Positions 16,369 through 24,812 of a stretch of DNA of 29,749 nt are shown here, piece after piece. Both the position numbers and the translations under genes were made by a program. The stretch is from JBLNDG01 sp050261415 (GTDB taxonomy: Bacteria > Bacillota > Clostridia > Lutisporales > Lutisporaceae), in NCBI GenBank assembly GCA_050261415.1, contig JBLNDG010000111.1, positions 1 to 29,749 of the forward strand, in the 5' to 3' direction. Each line of letters opens with the position of its first letter. The first letter of the stretch is position 1. The notes beneath the pieces were generated by a model, which saw nothing but the letters and a program-made list of their open reading frames with translations, did no database searches and was not told where the DNA came from.

Positions 16369-18285
16369 TTGGCCCATAATTACTGTACAATAGCCAGCAA
16401 GGAATATATTGGTAAAGTATTGTCCTTATATTGGTCAATACAGCAAAATGACTACGATTTCAACTTTTTCATAATATGCTTTGATGACGAAGTGAAGCAT
16501 TTGCTGGAAAAGCTTGAGCTTGACCATGTAAATGCTGTTGCCATTTCGGATATAGAAGCTGGGGATGAAGAACTAAAATCAGTAAAAAACGGCAGGGAAA
16601 AAAAGGAATATGCATGGACAGCAAAACCGTCAATACTTCTATTCCTTTTAAACAAATATGAGGCAATGGACCATATCATATGGCTGGATGGGGATACCGC
16701 CTTCTTATCAAATCCGCAGCCTATATACGATGAATGGGGAAGCTATTCAATACTGCTTACAGAAGAGATGTACTCCGGAAAATATAAGTTTATGAGCTGG
16801 AGCTACGGTGTGTATAATACAGGCTTATTAGGCTTTAAAAATGATAATAACTCCATTGAATGCTTGAAATGGCTGAGAAGTAAGGTGATAAACTGGTGCT
16901 ACGATAAAATGGAGAAAGGTTTATGGAGCGACCAGATGTATTTCAACGACTTGCCTGAAAGGTTCAATAATGTAGGCGTTATAAAAAACAGGGGCATCAA
17001 TATGACCCCCTTCATTTTATGGAGAATTCTGGATGAACAGAATGGAACAGTAGAAAAGAGGGAGGACCATGTATATCTCCATAACATAAAAATCATACTG
17101 TTTCACTACTACGGGTTCAAATTGTTCAACAAAAATGAGTTTGACCTTTGTGCCTACAAGAACTGGCATTTTCCTATAAATGCAATAAAAGAAATATACG
17201 AACCTTATTGTGCAATAAATTTAAGAGCAGCTGAATTATTAGTGAAACATGATAAGAACCTGTTCACATATACCAGGCCTGTAAGAGAAAAGTGCGGCTA
17301 TTACTATTGTACATTGCCTGAACGTCAGGACCAAAGTTTCAATTTTTGTACTATCGTTACAGATGAATATTTGCCAAAAGCGCTGACTCTTTATAATTCC
17401 ATAAGGCGGCATACGGAATATTTTCATCTATGGATTTGCTGCATGAGTGACACCGTATACGACATACTGGATAAATTGAAGTTGGAAAATATTTCTCTTG
17501 TTGCATTATCCGAAATAGAAACCCATGAGCTCAGGGAAGTTAAAAAGTACAGAAAGGATTACGAGTATTGCTGGACGCTTAAGGCACCGTTAGTAATACA
17601 CCTATTTAAAAAATACGATAATTTGGATTCTCTTCTGTACGTAGATGCGGATATATACCTGTTTTCGAATCCGGAGAAAATATTTGCCATGCTTAAAAGA
17701 TACTCAGTTTTATTGACGCCGCATAATTTTTCTAAACATTTCAGGCATCTTTACACTAAAAAGGGCAGATACAACGCAGGAATAATCGGTTTCAAGAGAG
17801 ATGCCAATTCCATAAAGTGCCTTCACTGGTGGAAAAGAAAATGCATAGAATGGTGCTATGAAACAATCGAAAAAAATAGATTTGGAGATCAAAAATATTT
17901 GGAAGAATTTAAACATAAGTTTGCAGGAGTGTATTTCGCCAATAATACGGCTTTTAATACTGCTATATGGAATATTAGGGACGCAGTTGTGAAGATATTC
18001 AGGGATAAAATTCTTATAAATGATGAAAGGCTTATATTCTACCATTTTAGCAGTTTTGTCATATTTACCGAGGATGAGTATGATTTATGGAAATGGGATT
18101 ATCTTCAATTGGATGAAAACATAATAGACAATATTTATATAACCTATGCAAAGGATATTTATAATGCAATTCAGATGATTAAGTCAGTTCAGGATGACAT
18201 TTCTTTTTTATGTTCCGGTAAAATGGCTTCAAATTATGCCATGAACTATACAGATATAAAAAAGGCTTTTATTGAAACATCTTAA
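16369..18285 (+). CDS. Two-domain GT-A fold glycosyltransferase-like protein
   Basis: A 638-residue protein made of two related glycosyltransferase-like domains. The first (about 1-310) closely matches the preceding gene, with Asp107-Gly-Asp109 in HIIWLDGDTAFLSNP and WSDQMYFND. The second (from about 324) starts FNFCTIVTDEYLPKALTLYNS and has Asp426-x-Asp428 in LLYVDADIYLFSNPEKIF, then FGDQKYLEEF. The second domain is nearer to the protein at 21780 than to its own first half. TTG 16369 is chosen because AGGGAGG (16354-16360) is eight bases before it and the product then begins like the paralogue; GTG 16360 overlaps that site. It probably adds two sugars in sequence, or one domain is regulatory. 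Confidence 0.82.
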   Translation: MAHNYCTIASKEYIGKVLSLYWSIQQNDYDFNFFIICFDDEVKHLLEKLELDHVNAVAISDIEAGDEELKSVKNGREKKEYAWTAKPSILLFLLNKYEAMDHIIWLDGDTAFLSNPQPIYDEWGSYSILLTEEMYSGKYKFMSWSYGVYNTGLLGFKNDNNSIECLKWLRSKVINWCYDKMEKGLWSDQMYFNDLPERFNNVGVIKNRGINMTPFILWRILDEQNGTVEKREDHVYLHNIKIILFHYYGFKLFNKNEFDLCAYKNWHFPINAIKEIYEPYCAINLRAAELLVKHDKNLFTYTRPVREKCGYYYCTLPERQDQSFNFCTIVTDEYLPKALTLYNSIRRHTEYFHLWICCMSDTVYDILDKLKLENISLVALSEIETHELREVKKYRKDYEYCWTLKAPLVIHLFKKYDNLDSLLYVDADIYLFSNPEKIFAMLKRYSVLLTPHNFSKHFRHLYTKKGRYNAGIIGFKRDANSIKCLHWWKRKCIEWCYETIEKNRFGDQKYLEEFKHKFAGVYFANNTAFNTAIWNIRDAVVKIFRDKILINDERLIFYHFSSFVIFTEDEYDLWKWDYLQLDENIIDNIYITYAKDIYNAIQMIKSVQDDISFLCSGKMASNYAMNYTDIKKAFIETS

Positions 18286-18303
18286 CGACCAAGGAAGCCT
18301 TTT
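18260..18303 (+). terminator. Possible weak terminator
   Basis: AAAAGGCTT (18260-18268) and AAGCCTTTT (18295-18303) pair over 9 bp with a 26-base loop spanning the stop codon of the two-domain gene. The U-tract is short. A second weak stem, GGAGCAT (18319-18325) with ATGCTCC (18346-18352), follows. Read-through into the next gene is likely. Confidence 0.35.
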
Positions 18304-18407
18304 ATGAAACTCATTGACGGAGCATAACAAATCAAGGTGGAACAGATGCTCCTATTCGTTATAAAAAAATATTGGAACAAAGTGTGTAATTGATTCGGGA
18401 GGCAAAT

Positions 18408-19376
18408 ATGCAAGTCGGATTTTTCAAAAATAAAAGGGTATTGATTACAGGAGCGAATGGTTTTATAGGCTCTCATGCAGTTATGAGAATGGTAGCGGAA
18501 GGCGCTGATGTCTCAGTTTTAGTAAGGGAGGCATCTGACATGTGGAGGTTGGAAAAGCTGAATAATTGCTTTGATATATATAAAGCAGATATGAGGGACG
18601 CAGATAAAGTAAGTGAATATGTCGGGAATATTAAGCCGGATTATGTTTTCCACCTTGCTGCATATGGCGTTGATTCAAGACAGAAAGAGTATGTTTCCGC
18701 TGCCAGTACCAATATAATCGGAACAATAAACCTTCTAAATGCACTAATTGACAGAGGCTGTGAAAAGTTTATCCACGCAGGTACAAGCATGCAGTATGGA
18801 AATAAGGAATCTGCTGTCAAGGAAGAGCAGAACTATACACCGTCAAATATCTATGGCAGCACCAAAGCCGCAGCAACTATAATAGCTCATCAGATTGCAC
18901 AAGAGAACGGCATAGATATAGCTACAATAATACCCTTCGGAGTTTTCGGAGAAAATGAAGGAAGTCACAAGTTCTTTCCGCATATAATACTTTCGATACT
19001 TGCGGATAAGGATATAGAACTATCTCCATGTGAACAGTACAGGGATTATTGCTATATCGAAAACATTATTGACGGTTTCCTGCTGGCTGCGCAGGACAAG
19101 AATGTTAAAAACGAGATTTTCAATATAGGGAGCGGCAAATTACACAAGCTTAGATACTATATTGAGCTTATACTGAATAAAATGAAAACGGATAGAAAAG
19201 CAATATACGGCTCAAAGGGATATAGAAAAAACGATTTGTGGAGCCCTGAACCCGATATTGGGAAAATCAGCAGCATTTTGGGCTGGAAACCAAGTATAAG
19301 CCTGGATGAAGGTATTGACAGGACAATAGGGTGGTATAGGGAAAACTACGAAAAGTACCTAATAAAGGGGCGGTAA
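18408..19376 (+). CDS. NAD(P)-dependent nucleotide-sugar epimerase/dehydratase (extended SDR)
   Basis: A 322-residue extended short-chain dehydrogenase acting on a nucleotide sugar in the cytoplasm. The Rossmann motif is TGANGFIG (Gly15, Gly18, Gly21), and the catalytic pair is Tyr149 and Lys153 in NIYGSTKAA, with Thr126-Ser127 in HAGTSMQYG. PFGVFGENEG and YRDYCYIENIIDGFLLA are typical substrate-side blocks, and FNIGSG is the usual late motif. Substrate and product are not determined; it could be a 4-keto-sugar reductase or 4-epimerase for a CDP- or dTDP-sugar. ATG 18408 has CGGGAGG five bases upstream. The next gene starts after three bases, so they are co-transcribed. Confidence 0.85.
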   Translation: MQVGFFKNKRVLITGANGFIGSHAVMRMVAEGADVSVLVREASDMWRLEKLNNCFDIYKADMRDADKVSEYVGNIKPDYVFHLAAYGVDSRQKEYVSAASTNIIGTINLLNALIDRGCEKFIHAGTSMQYGNKESAVKEEQNYTPSNIYGSTKAAATIIAHQIAQENGIDIATIIPFGVFGENEGSHKFFPHIILSILADKDIELSPCEQYRDYCYIENIIDGFLLAAQDKNVKNEIFNIGSGKLHKLRYYIELILNKMKTDRKAIYGSKGYRKNDLWSPEPDIGKISSILGWKPSISLDEGIDRTIGWYRENYEKYLIKGR

Positions 19377-19379
19377 TTA

Positions 19380-20441
19380 GTGATTAGGAATAAAATAATA
19401 GAAGATGATCTAAGAAACATATATCTGGATATAGGCGTCATTTTAAACGGTATTGAAGGAAGCAGCTTCCTGATAAGCGGGGGAGGAGGATTCATTGGCT
19501 CATATTTTATCGATTTGATAAATTACTGCAATGAGAACATCTTTCTTGAGCCGGTGCAAATCATTTGTATAGATAATTTCATAACAGGAGTACCTGATAG
19601 GATAAATCATCTTATGGATTGCGAAGATTTCATATTTATGAATACAGACATAACATATCCAATTTCAATAAACCAGGATGTAGATTTTATAATACACGCC
19701 GCAAGCATAGCATCCCCAACCTTTTATAGGAAATATCCAATTGAAACCATTGAGACCAATGTATTGGGGTTAAAGAATCTCCTGGATCTGGGGAATAAAA
19801 AAAGGATAAAAAGTTTTCTAAACCTGTCTTCCAGTGAAATATACGGTGATCCGGATGAAGCCAATATTCCTACAAAAGAGGAATATAAGGGGTATGTTTC
19901 CTGCACAGGGCCAAGGGCTTGTTACGATGAATCAAAACGGCTCGGCGAAACACTGTGTGTTAATTATTTCAGAGAATTCGGGTCCCCTGTAAAGATAGTG
20001 CGTCCTTTCAATGTATACGGACCCGGTTTGAAGCTGAGCGACAAGAGGGTAATTCCTGATTTTTTCAGTGATGCAATGAAGAAAAAGAAGATAAGGGTAC
20101 TAAGCGATGGATCTCCAACCAGAAGCTTCTGTTATATAAGCGATGCAATAGAAGGCTTCATGCTGGCACTTCTTTCGGACTACAGCGGTGAAGCATTCAA
20201 TATTGGCAATGCTTCGACAGAAATAAGTATGGAGAACCTTGCCGCAATGATTGCAAAAATAGTTGGAGATGTGGAGATAGAATATAAGCAGAGTGAGGAA
20301 AAGGAATATCTTACGGATAACCCGAAACGCCGGTGTCCTGACCTGGCAAAATCAGGCTCGCTATTGGGCTATTCACCTAAGGTAGGATTGGAGAAAGGAC
20401 TCGGCAGGTTGTATGAATGGTATAGAAGAGTTGAAAGCTAA
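19380..20441 (+). CDS. UDP-glucuronate decarboxylase-like SDR
   Basis: A 353-residue extended SDR most like UDP-glucuronate decarboxylase (UDP-xylose synthase). It has SGGGGFIGS (33-41), HAASIASPTFYRKYP, SSSEIYGDP, and the family-typical GPRACYDESKRLGETL with Tyr182 and Lys186, then RPFNVYGPG and SDGSPTRSFCYISDAIEGF. About 28 residues precede the Rossmann fold, more than in the shortest family members. GTG 19380 follows the previous stop by three bases, with AAAGGGGCGG as ribosome site. UDP-glucose dehydrogenase encoded at 22667 would supply its UDP-glucuronate, which supports the call. dTDP-glucose 4,6-dehydratases are relatives and cannot be fully excluded. Confidence 0.72.
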   Translation: MIRNKIIEDDLRNIYLDIGVILNGIEGSSFLISGGGGFIGSYFIDLINYCNENIFLEPVQIICIDNFITGVPDRINHLMDCEDFIFMNTDITYPISINQDVDFIIHAASIASPTFYRKYPIETIETNVLGLKNLLDLGNKKRIKSFLNLSSSEIYGDPDEANIPTKEEYKGYVSCTGPRACYDESKRLGETLCVNYFREFGSPVKIVRPFNVYGPGLKLSDKRVIPDFFSDAMKKKKIRVLSDGSPTRSFCYISDAIEGFMLALLSDYSGEAFNIGNASTEISMENLAAMIAKIVGDVEIEYKQSEEKEYLTDNPKRRCPDLAKSGSLLGYSPKVGLEKGLGRLYEWYRRVES

Positions 20442-20460
20442 ACTTGCAGGGAGTGATGTT

Positions 20461-20865
20461 GTGAACGGCAGCTACGAAATGATTGAAATGGATCCCTATA
20501 GGGACTTAAGGGGCTATTTGAAAAAGGTATTAAAAAAAAGTAACCTTGAAACTAATGAAGCAATAGAAGAAATTTATGTTTTATATACAGAAAAAGGGTT
20601 TATTAGAGGAAACCATTACCACAAAAAAACCCTTGAATACTTTACAATAATAAGCGGAACAGCAACAATAGCAATGAAAAGTATTGAAGATCCGGATGCA
20701 GTAATATTGCGTGTAAACTCCAGTGATAACCTTGTGATAAAAGTGCCGCCGTTAGTTGCCCATGGGTTCAGGAATGACGGGGAAGAAGAGTTGGTAATAC
20801 TGGCAATATCATCAAAAGAATATAATGCAGCTGATACGGATACTTTTCCCATGATAGTTCTTTGA
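20461..20865 (+). CDS. Cupin-fold sugar isomerase/epimerase-like protein
   Basis: A 134-residue single cupin domain of the kind found in FdtA/WxcM ketoisomerases, RmlC-like epimerases and the end of CapF. Cupin motif 1 is visible as IRGNHYHKKTLEYFTIISG with the histidine pair, and motif 2 as PPLVAHGFRNDGEEELVILAIS. The early DPYRDLRGYLKK is also typical. GTG 20461 is preferred to the ATG at 20413, since GCAGGGAG ends about seven bases before the GTG and the upstream start would overlap the previous gene by 29 bases. It probably isomerises or epimerises a 4-keto nucleotide sugar made by the neighbouring enzymes; the exact reaction is unknown. Confidence 0.75.
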   Translation: MNGSYEMIEMDPYRDLRGYLKKVLKKSNLETNEAIEEIYVLYTEKGFIRGNHYHKKTLEYFTIISGTATIAMKSIEDPDAVILRVNSSDNLVIKVPPLVAHGFRNDGEEELVILAISSKEYNAADTDTFPMIVL

Positions 20866-20992
20866 TAATCATTTGTTTATGTCATGATACACAGTATTAT
20901 GGCTTTTTTTCTGCCTTTCCACAAGTCACAAAGTACTACTAAGCTGCATAATTTAAACTAGGACAAATCGCCGGATAGCGGGAGGTGATATT

Positions 20993-21757
20993 TTGCAGGT
21001 GGTAATATTATGCGGTGGTTATGGCATGAGAATGAAAGATGCGGCGGATGGCACGCCAAAGCCTTTGTCAATGGTAGGCGGGAAGCCTATACTATGGCAT
21101 ATCATGAAGCTTTACAGCAACTATGGATTCAATGAGTTCATACTTCCCCTGGGATATAGGGGTGACAAAATAAAGGAATTCTTTGTGGAATACGACTGGA
21201 GATATAACGATTTTGTTATGGATATCCAAGATGGTGAAAACAAAATCCATTTTTTAAGTAAGCCTGAGAAATGGAAAATAACATTCATAGACACAGGCCC
21301 TGATACTATGACAGGGGGTAGAATCAAGAGGATAGAGCCTTATATTGAAGGTGATACCTTCATGCTCACTTATGGAGACGGTTTATGCAGTGTTGATATC
21401 AATAAGCTTATTGAATTTCACTATGAGAAGAAGAGAATTGCAACCCTAACAGGGGTTAAAAAGAAGAGCCAGTATGGAATTCTAAAAGTCGAAGACGGTA
21501 TAGCCATCTCATTTAATGAAAAAACAGATATTGAAGGCATAATAAACGGCGGTTTTTTTGTACTTGAAAAGGAAGTATTCAACTATGTAAATGGCGATAG
21601 TTGCATCTTTGAACAGGAACCACTGAAAAAACTTAGCAGTGAAGGGCAGCTTGCAGTATATGAGCATGACGGTTTTTGGGAAGCAGTAGATACTTACAAG
21701 GACTTAAAAGGACTAAATGATAAATGGAAAACTGTAAAAGAGATTCTTAAAATTTGA
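20993..21757 (+). CDS. rfbF: Glucose-1-phosphate cytidylyltransferase-like nucleotidyltransferase
   Basis: It makes an activated nucleotide sugar, most likely CDP-glucose from CTP and glucose 1-phosphate. The 254-residue product has the nucleotide loop CGGYGMRM with TPKPLSMVGGKPILWHIMK (Lys23), the RfbF-like DTGPDTMTGGRIKRIEPYI, the metal aspartate in TYGDG (Asp129), NGGFFVL (185-191) and HDGFWEAVDTYKD. These blocks follow the cytidylyltransferase pattern rather than that of RmlA or GalU. TTG 20993 is used because GGGAGGTGA ends about five bases before it. A gap of about 130 bases precedes the gene. No typical CDP-glucose 4,6-dehydratase (RfbG) is in the window. Confidence 0.85.
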   Translation: MQVVILCGGYGMRMKDAADGTPKPLSMVGGKPILWHIMKLYSNYGFNEFILPLGYRGDKIKEFFVEYDWRYNDFVMDIQDGENKIHFLSKPEKWKITFIDTGPDTMTGGRIKRIEPYIEGDTFMLTYGDGLCSVDINKLIEFHYEKKRIATLTGVKKKSQYGILKVEDGIAISFNEKTDIEGIINGGFFVLEKEVFNYVNGDSCIFEQEPLKKLSSEGQLAVYEHDGFWEAVDTYKDLKGLNDKWKTVKEILKI

Positions 21758-21779
21758 GCGGCAAGCAGGTGATGAGATA

Positions 21780-22628
21780 TTGGAAATCGCATTCTGTACA
21801 ATTGTATCGAAGTATAGGCTTCATCAATGTTTGGCCATGTACAACTCTTTGTTTTCATACGTTGATGAGGCTGTATTATATGTGGTCTGTATCGATGATG
21901 AGACATACAGGGTTTTGGATAGGATGTCCCCGCCTAATATGTATGCCGTTAAAGCAGAAGAAATAGAGGATGAAAAATTATTAACTGTAAGAAATGAAAG
22001 AAGCTTAAGTGAATATTGCTGGACTTTAAAACCGGTAATTATTCAATACCTGTATGATAATAAAACAGGCGCGGACATTATTGCATACCTGGATTCCGAT
22101 TTGTATTTTTTTAGCAATCCTTTGAAATTGTTCAATAGAAGCGGTGCTTGGAATGTTATCTTCTCCACACATAAAGTAAACAAGAGGGCAAATGGAGGTT
22201 TTGTAGCTTTTAAAGCCGGCAATACAGCAAAAGAAGCCTTAAGTTGGTGGAAAGAAAGCTGTATTGAATGGTGTTATGCCATGAATGATAATGGTAAATT
22301 TGGTGACCAGGGATATTTGGATATTATGGCCCAAAAGTTCAAGGGAGTTAAAAAAATAGATTTGCCCGGTGTTAATGCAGCGCCATGGAATAGCTACAGG
22401 TATGATCTTTCCTTAAAGGACGGCAAGGTTTACATCGGTAGGAGCCCTTTGATTTTCTATCATTTTAGTGGCCTTCGCTTGAAAAAGCTTGGCAGTATTG
22501 TAGCAATAACAGGCACAGATATTCCGTGTATTTTGTGTCAGACATATTTTAAAGAGCTTCAAAAATCAATTGCAGAGATTGGAAAGATCGACAACAGTAT
22601 TTGCGAAAACTTTTATACAGGCATATAA
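21780..22628 (+). CDS. GT-A fold glycosyltransferase-like protein
   Basis: A 282-residue protein related to the second domain of the 16369-18285 product. Shared blocks are AFCTIVSKYRL, SEYCWTLKPVIIQYL, YLDSDLYFFSNPLKLF with D-x-D at Asp105 and Asp107, SWWKESCIEWCY, FGDQGYLD and IFYHFSG. It lacks the N-terminal extension and any membrane segment. TTG 21780 is the start, with CAGGTGATG just before; the ATG within that site is out of frame. It begins 22 bases after the cytidylyltransferase and is clearly in its operon, so it may use the CDP-sugar made there, but the donor is not shown by sequence. Confidence 0.8.
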   Translation: MEIAFCTIVSKYRLHQCLAMYNSLFSYVDEAVLYVVCIDDETYRVLDRMSPPNMYAVKAEEIEDEKLLTVRNERSLSEYCWTLKPVIIQYLYDNKTGADIIAYLDSDLYFFSNPLKLFNRSGAWNVIFSTHKVNKRANGGFVAFKAGNTAKEALSWWKESCIEWCYAMNDNGKFGDQGYLDIMAQKFKGVKKIDLPGVNAAPWNSYRYDLSLKDGKVYIGRSPLIFYHFSGLRLKKLGSIVAITGTDIPCILCQTYFKELQKSIAEIGKIDNSICENFYTGI

Positions 22629-22666
22629 GCTTCTAAATATTATAGTGCATAATAAGGGGAAATAAA

Positions 22667-24022
22667 ATGAAAATATCAATTATTGGAACAGGATATGTGG
22701 GGCTGGTCAGCGGTGTTTGCCTGGCTTTGAAAGGGCATGAGGTAGTTTGTGTCGATAACAACGAGGAAATTGTTGATAAAATAAATAATTCAAAAGCCGC
22801 AATATATGAGCCTTACCTTGATGAATACCTGGAAACCGCAGTAGCTGACGGAAAGCTAACAGCTACCACAGATATGGAATACGCGGTGGGGAATACTGAT
22901 GTATCAATCGTAGCTGTAGGAACCCCCTTTAATAATAACGGGATTGATCTTTGCTTTATCAGGAAAGTGGTGGAGGATTTGGGAAGGTTAATCAAGGAAA
23001 AAGAGGCATACCACGTAGTATGCATTAAAAGTACAGTAGTACCGGCTACAACTGATACATTTGTCAGGGGAATAATTGAAAGTGAATCAGGGAAAAAAGC
23101 CGGGGAGTTCGGACTTGTAATGAATCCGGAATTTCTTCGGGAAGGGGAAGCTGTCACTGATTTTATGAAGCCTGACAGGATTGTTATTGGAGCATATGAT
23201 GACAAAAGCTATAATGTGTTCAAGGAAGTATACGAAGGGAAATTTGACGCACCAATTATGAGGGTCAGCCTTAGGACGGCAGAAATGATTAAATATGCAT
23301 CGAATTCGTTTCTAGCCCTGCTTATTTCCTATTCCAATGAAATTGCCGCAATCTCGGAAAGTGTGGGAGGCATGGATGTCGAAGAGATACTTGGCAGTGT
23401 CTCGTTGGATAGAAGACTTACAACAAGATTCATGGGTGAAATCATAAAACCTGAAATAATTAAATACCTTAAAGCAGGAAGAGGCTTCGGAGGAAGCTGT
23501 TTCCCGAAGGATGTCAAAGCGCTTATTGAATTTTCAAGGCAGCATGGATATTCGCCAAAGCTTTTGGAAGACACTATCAGAGTAAATGAGAGGCAAATCA
23601 AAAGGATTACAGGCAAGCTGGAAAAAGAAATAGGGTGTATAGAAGGCAAGAAAATAATGATTTTGGGGCTAGCCTTCAAACCCTTCACTGATGATATCCG
23701 GGAATCCCCTTCAATAAAGCTTATGAATGAATTATCAGGAAAAAAAGCAAGAATATATTGTGCAGACCCAATTGTAACAGATAATACCATAAAGGAACTG
23801 CAGTCCGGAGAAAATATATCATATATAAGGGACTATAATATAATATTGAAGGACATGGATGCAGTTCTGCTTATGACACCTTGGCCTGAATATGTTCAGC
23901 TTGATGAGGATGATAGAATTAAAGGCTGTGCGGGTACAGTTTTCTTTGATTGCTGCAGGGCTTGGAACAAGAATAAAATTACAGAATTTGGCATAAAATA
24001 TATAGGCATTGGCTTATCTTAG
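22667..24022 (+). CDS. ugd: UDP-glucose 6-dehydrogenase
   Basis: It oxidises UDP-glucose twice with NAD+ to UDP-glucuronate. The 451-residue protein starts with the Rossmann motif IGTGYVGLVSG (6-16). NPEFLREGEAV is at about 153-163, the substrate-site Lys209 and Asn213 are in EMIKYASN, and the catalytic cysteine Cys278 is in GRGFGGSCFPKD. GLAFKPFTDDIRESPS marks the C-terminal nucleotide domain. The usual FLATKISF segment reads FLALLISY here, a mild change outside the catalytic residues. AAGGGGA precedes the ATG. GDP-mannose dehydrogenases are close relatives, but the motifs favour UDP-glucose. It is the last gene of the cluster and ends near a strong terminator. Confidence 0.92.
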   Translation: MKISIIGTGYVGLVSGVCLALKGHEVVCVDNNEEIVDKINNSKAAIYEPYLDEYLETAVADGKLTATTDMEYAVGNTDVSIVAVGTPFNNNGIDLCFIRKVVEDLGRLIKEKEAYHVVCIKSTVVPATTDTFVRGIIESESGKKAGEFGLVMNPEFLREGEAVTDFMKPDRIVIGAYDDKSYNVFKEVYEGKFDAPIMRVSLRTAEMIKYASNSFLALLISYSNEIAAISESVGGMDVEEILGSVSLDRRLTTRFMGEIIKPEIIKYLKAGRGFGGSCFPKDVKALIEFSRQHGYSPKLLEDTIRVNERQIKRITGKLEKEIGCIEGKKIMILGLAFKPFTDDIRESPSIKLMNELSGKKARIYCADPIVTDNTIKELQSGENISYIRDYNIILKDMDAVLLMTPWPEYVQLDEDDRIKGCAGTVFFDCCRAWNKNKITEFGIKYIGIGLS

Positions 24023-24158
24023 TTTTATTAACATTTTTAGCCCGACAGCATAATATGTAATATGAAATCAAACAAGAAAAGTTTGCAAAGTTTATAAATT
24101 ATAAGAATAGCTATTGCTTTTCAATATAGAAATATATTGGAGGGCAATTTATATAGAG

Positions 24159-24187
24159 AGGTGCAGCAGATGATGCTGCACCTTTTT
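24159..24187 (+). terminator. Rho-independent terminator of the polysaccharide cluster
   Basis: AGGTGCAGCA (24159-24168) and TGCTGCACCT (24174-24183) form a perfect 10-bp stem with loop GATGA, followed by TTTTT. It lies about 140 bases after ugd in the 334-base gap before the iron-sulfur genes. The rest of that gap holds the promoter described next and AT-rich sequence with no gene. Confidence 0.9.
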
Positions 24188-24277
24188 AAAATGCTTGTTT
24201 TTTAAAATCATGAATATATTCCAATTAATGAATAATAATATAAATTATAAATCCGACTGAAAAAGTAGAATTTAATA

Positions 24278-24306
24278 TTGACATTATTTTTATGCTATGG
24301 TAACCT
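24278..24306 (+). promoter_or_regulatory. Likely sigma-A promoter of the iron-sulfur operon
   Basis: TTGACA (24278-24283) is a perfect -35 box. TAACCT (24301-24306) with a 17-base spacer is a weak -10. An imperfect inverted pair, ACCTTAAT and GTTAAAAGGT, overlaps the start region and could be an operator for the Rrf2 regulator encoded next, which is inference. Confidence 0.5.
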
Positions 24307-24356
24307 TAATATGAAATCCAAGTTAAAAGGTAGGAATTCAAAAAGGAGATGACGTC

Positions 24357-24812
24357 TTGATACTATCAACAAAGGGCAGATATGGCTTAAAAATGATGTA
24401 TGAGTTTGCACTTAGATACGGAACAGGACCGATGTCTTTGAAAGAAGTGGCGCAAAAGCAACAGCTTTCTGACACCTATCTTGAACAGCTCATAGCTCAC
24501 CTCAGAAAGGCAGGGCTTGTCAACAGCGTAAGAGGCGCTCAGGGCGGCTATGAATTGTCAAGGCCACCGAGTGAGATAACTGTTGGCGAGATTATTCGGA
24601 CCCTTGAAGGACCACTTGCACCTTCAGAATGCGTTATAAACGACGAGCCCGAATGCACCAAAGCGGATTATTGTGTTACAAGGCTTATATGGGAAAAAAT
24701 TATGGATAGTATAAATAACGTAATAGACTCAATAACCCTGAAAGACATGGTTAACGACTACTACAAGCTAAAGGCAAAAAGAGAAGGAGAGAACGAAAAT
24801 GAGCACCAATAG
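24357..24812 (+). CDS. iscR: Rrf2 family iron-sulfur regulator (IscR-like)
   Basis: A 151-residue Rrf2-family winged-helix repressor. The DNA-binding part is STKGRYGLKMMYEFAL, SLKEVAQKQQLSDTYLEQLI and RGAQGGYELSRPPSEITVGEI. Three cysteines at positions 92, 100 and 106 match the cluster-binding region of IscR, with spacing C-x7-C-x5-C rather than C-x5-C-x5-C. It therefore probably senses iron-sulfur cluster supply and represses its own operon. TTG 24357 has AAAGGAGATG upstream at good spacing. It overlaps the iscS start by 14 bases. CymR-type cysteine regulators are the main alternative, but those normally lack this cysteine trio. Confidence 0.88.
   Translation: MILSTKGRYGLKMMYEFALRYGTGPMSLKEVAQKQQLSDTYLEQLIAHLRKAGLVNSVRGAQGGYELSRPPSEITVGEIIRTLEGPLAPSECVINDEPECTKADYCVTRLIWEKIMDSINNVIDSITLKDMVNDYYKLKAKREGENENEHQ

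Noticed and set aside
21754..21966. Plus-strand frame overlapping the start of the third glycosyltransferase gene
   Set aside because: It reads the same region in another frame; the in-frame TTG at 21780 gives a protein that matches the paralogues.
23300..23345. Change of the usual FLATKISF to FLALLISY in UDP-glucose dehydrogenase as a sign of lost function
   Set aside because: The catalytic Cys278, Lys209 and Asn213 are intact, and this position varies in the family.
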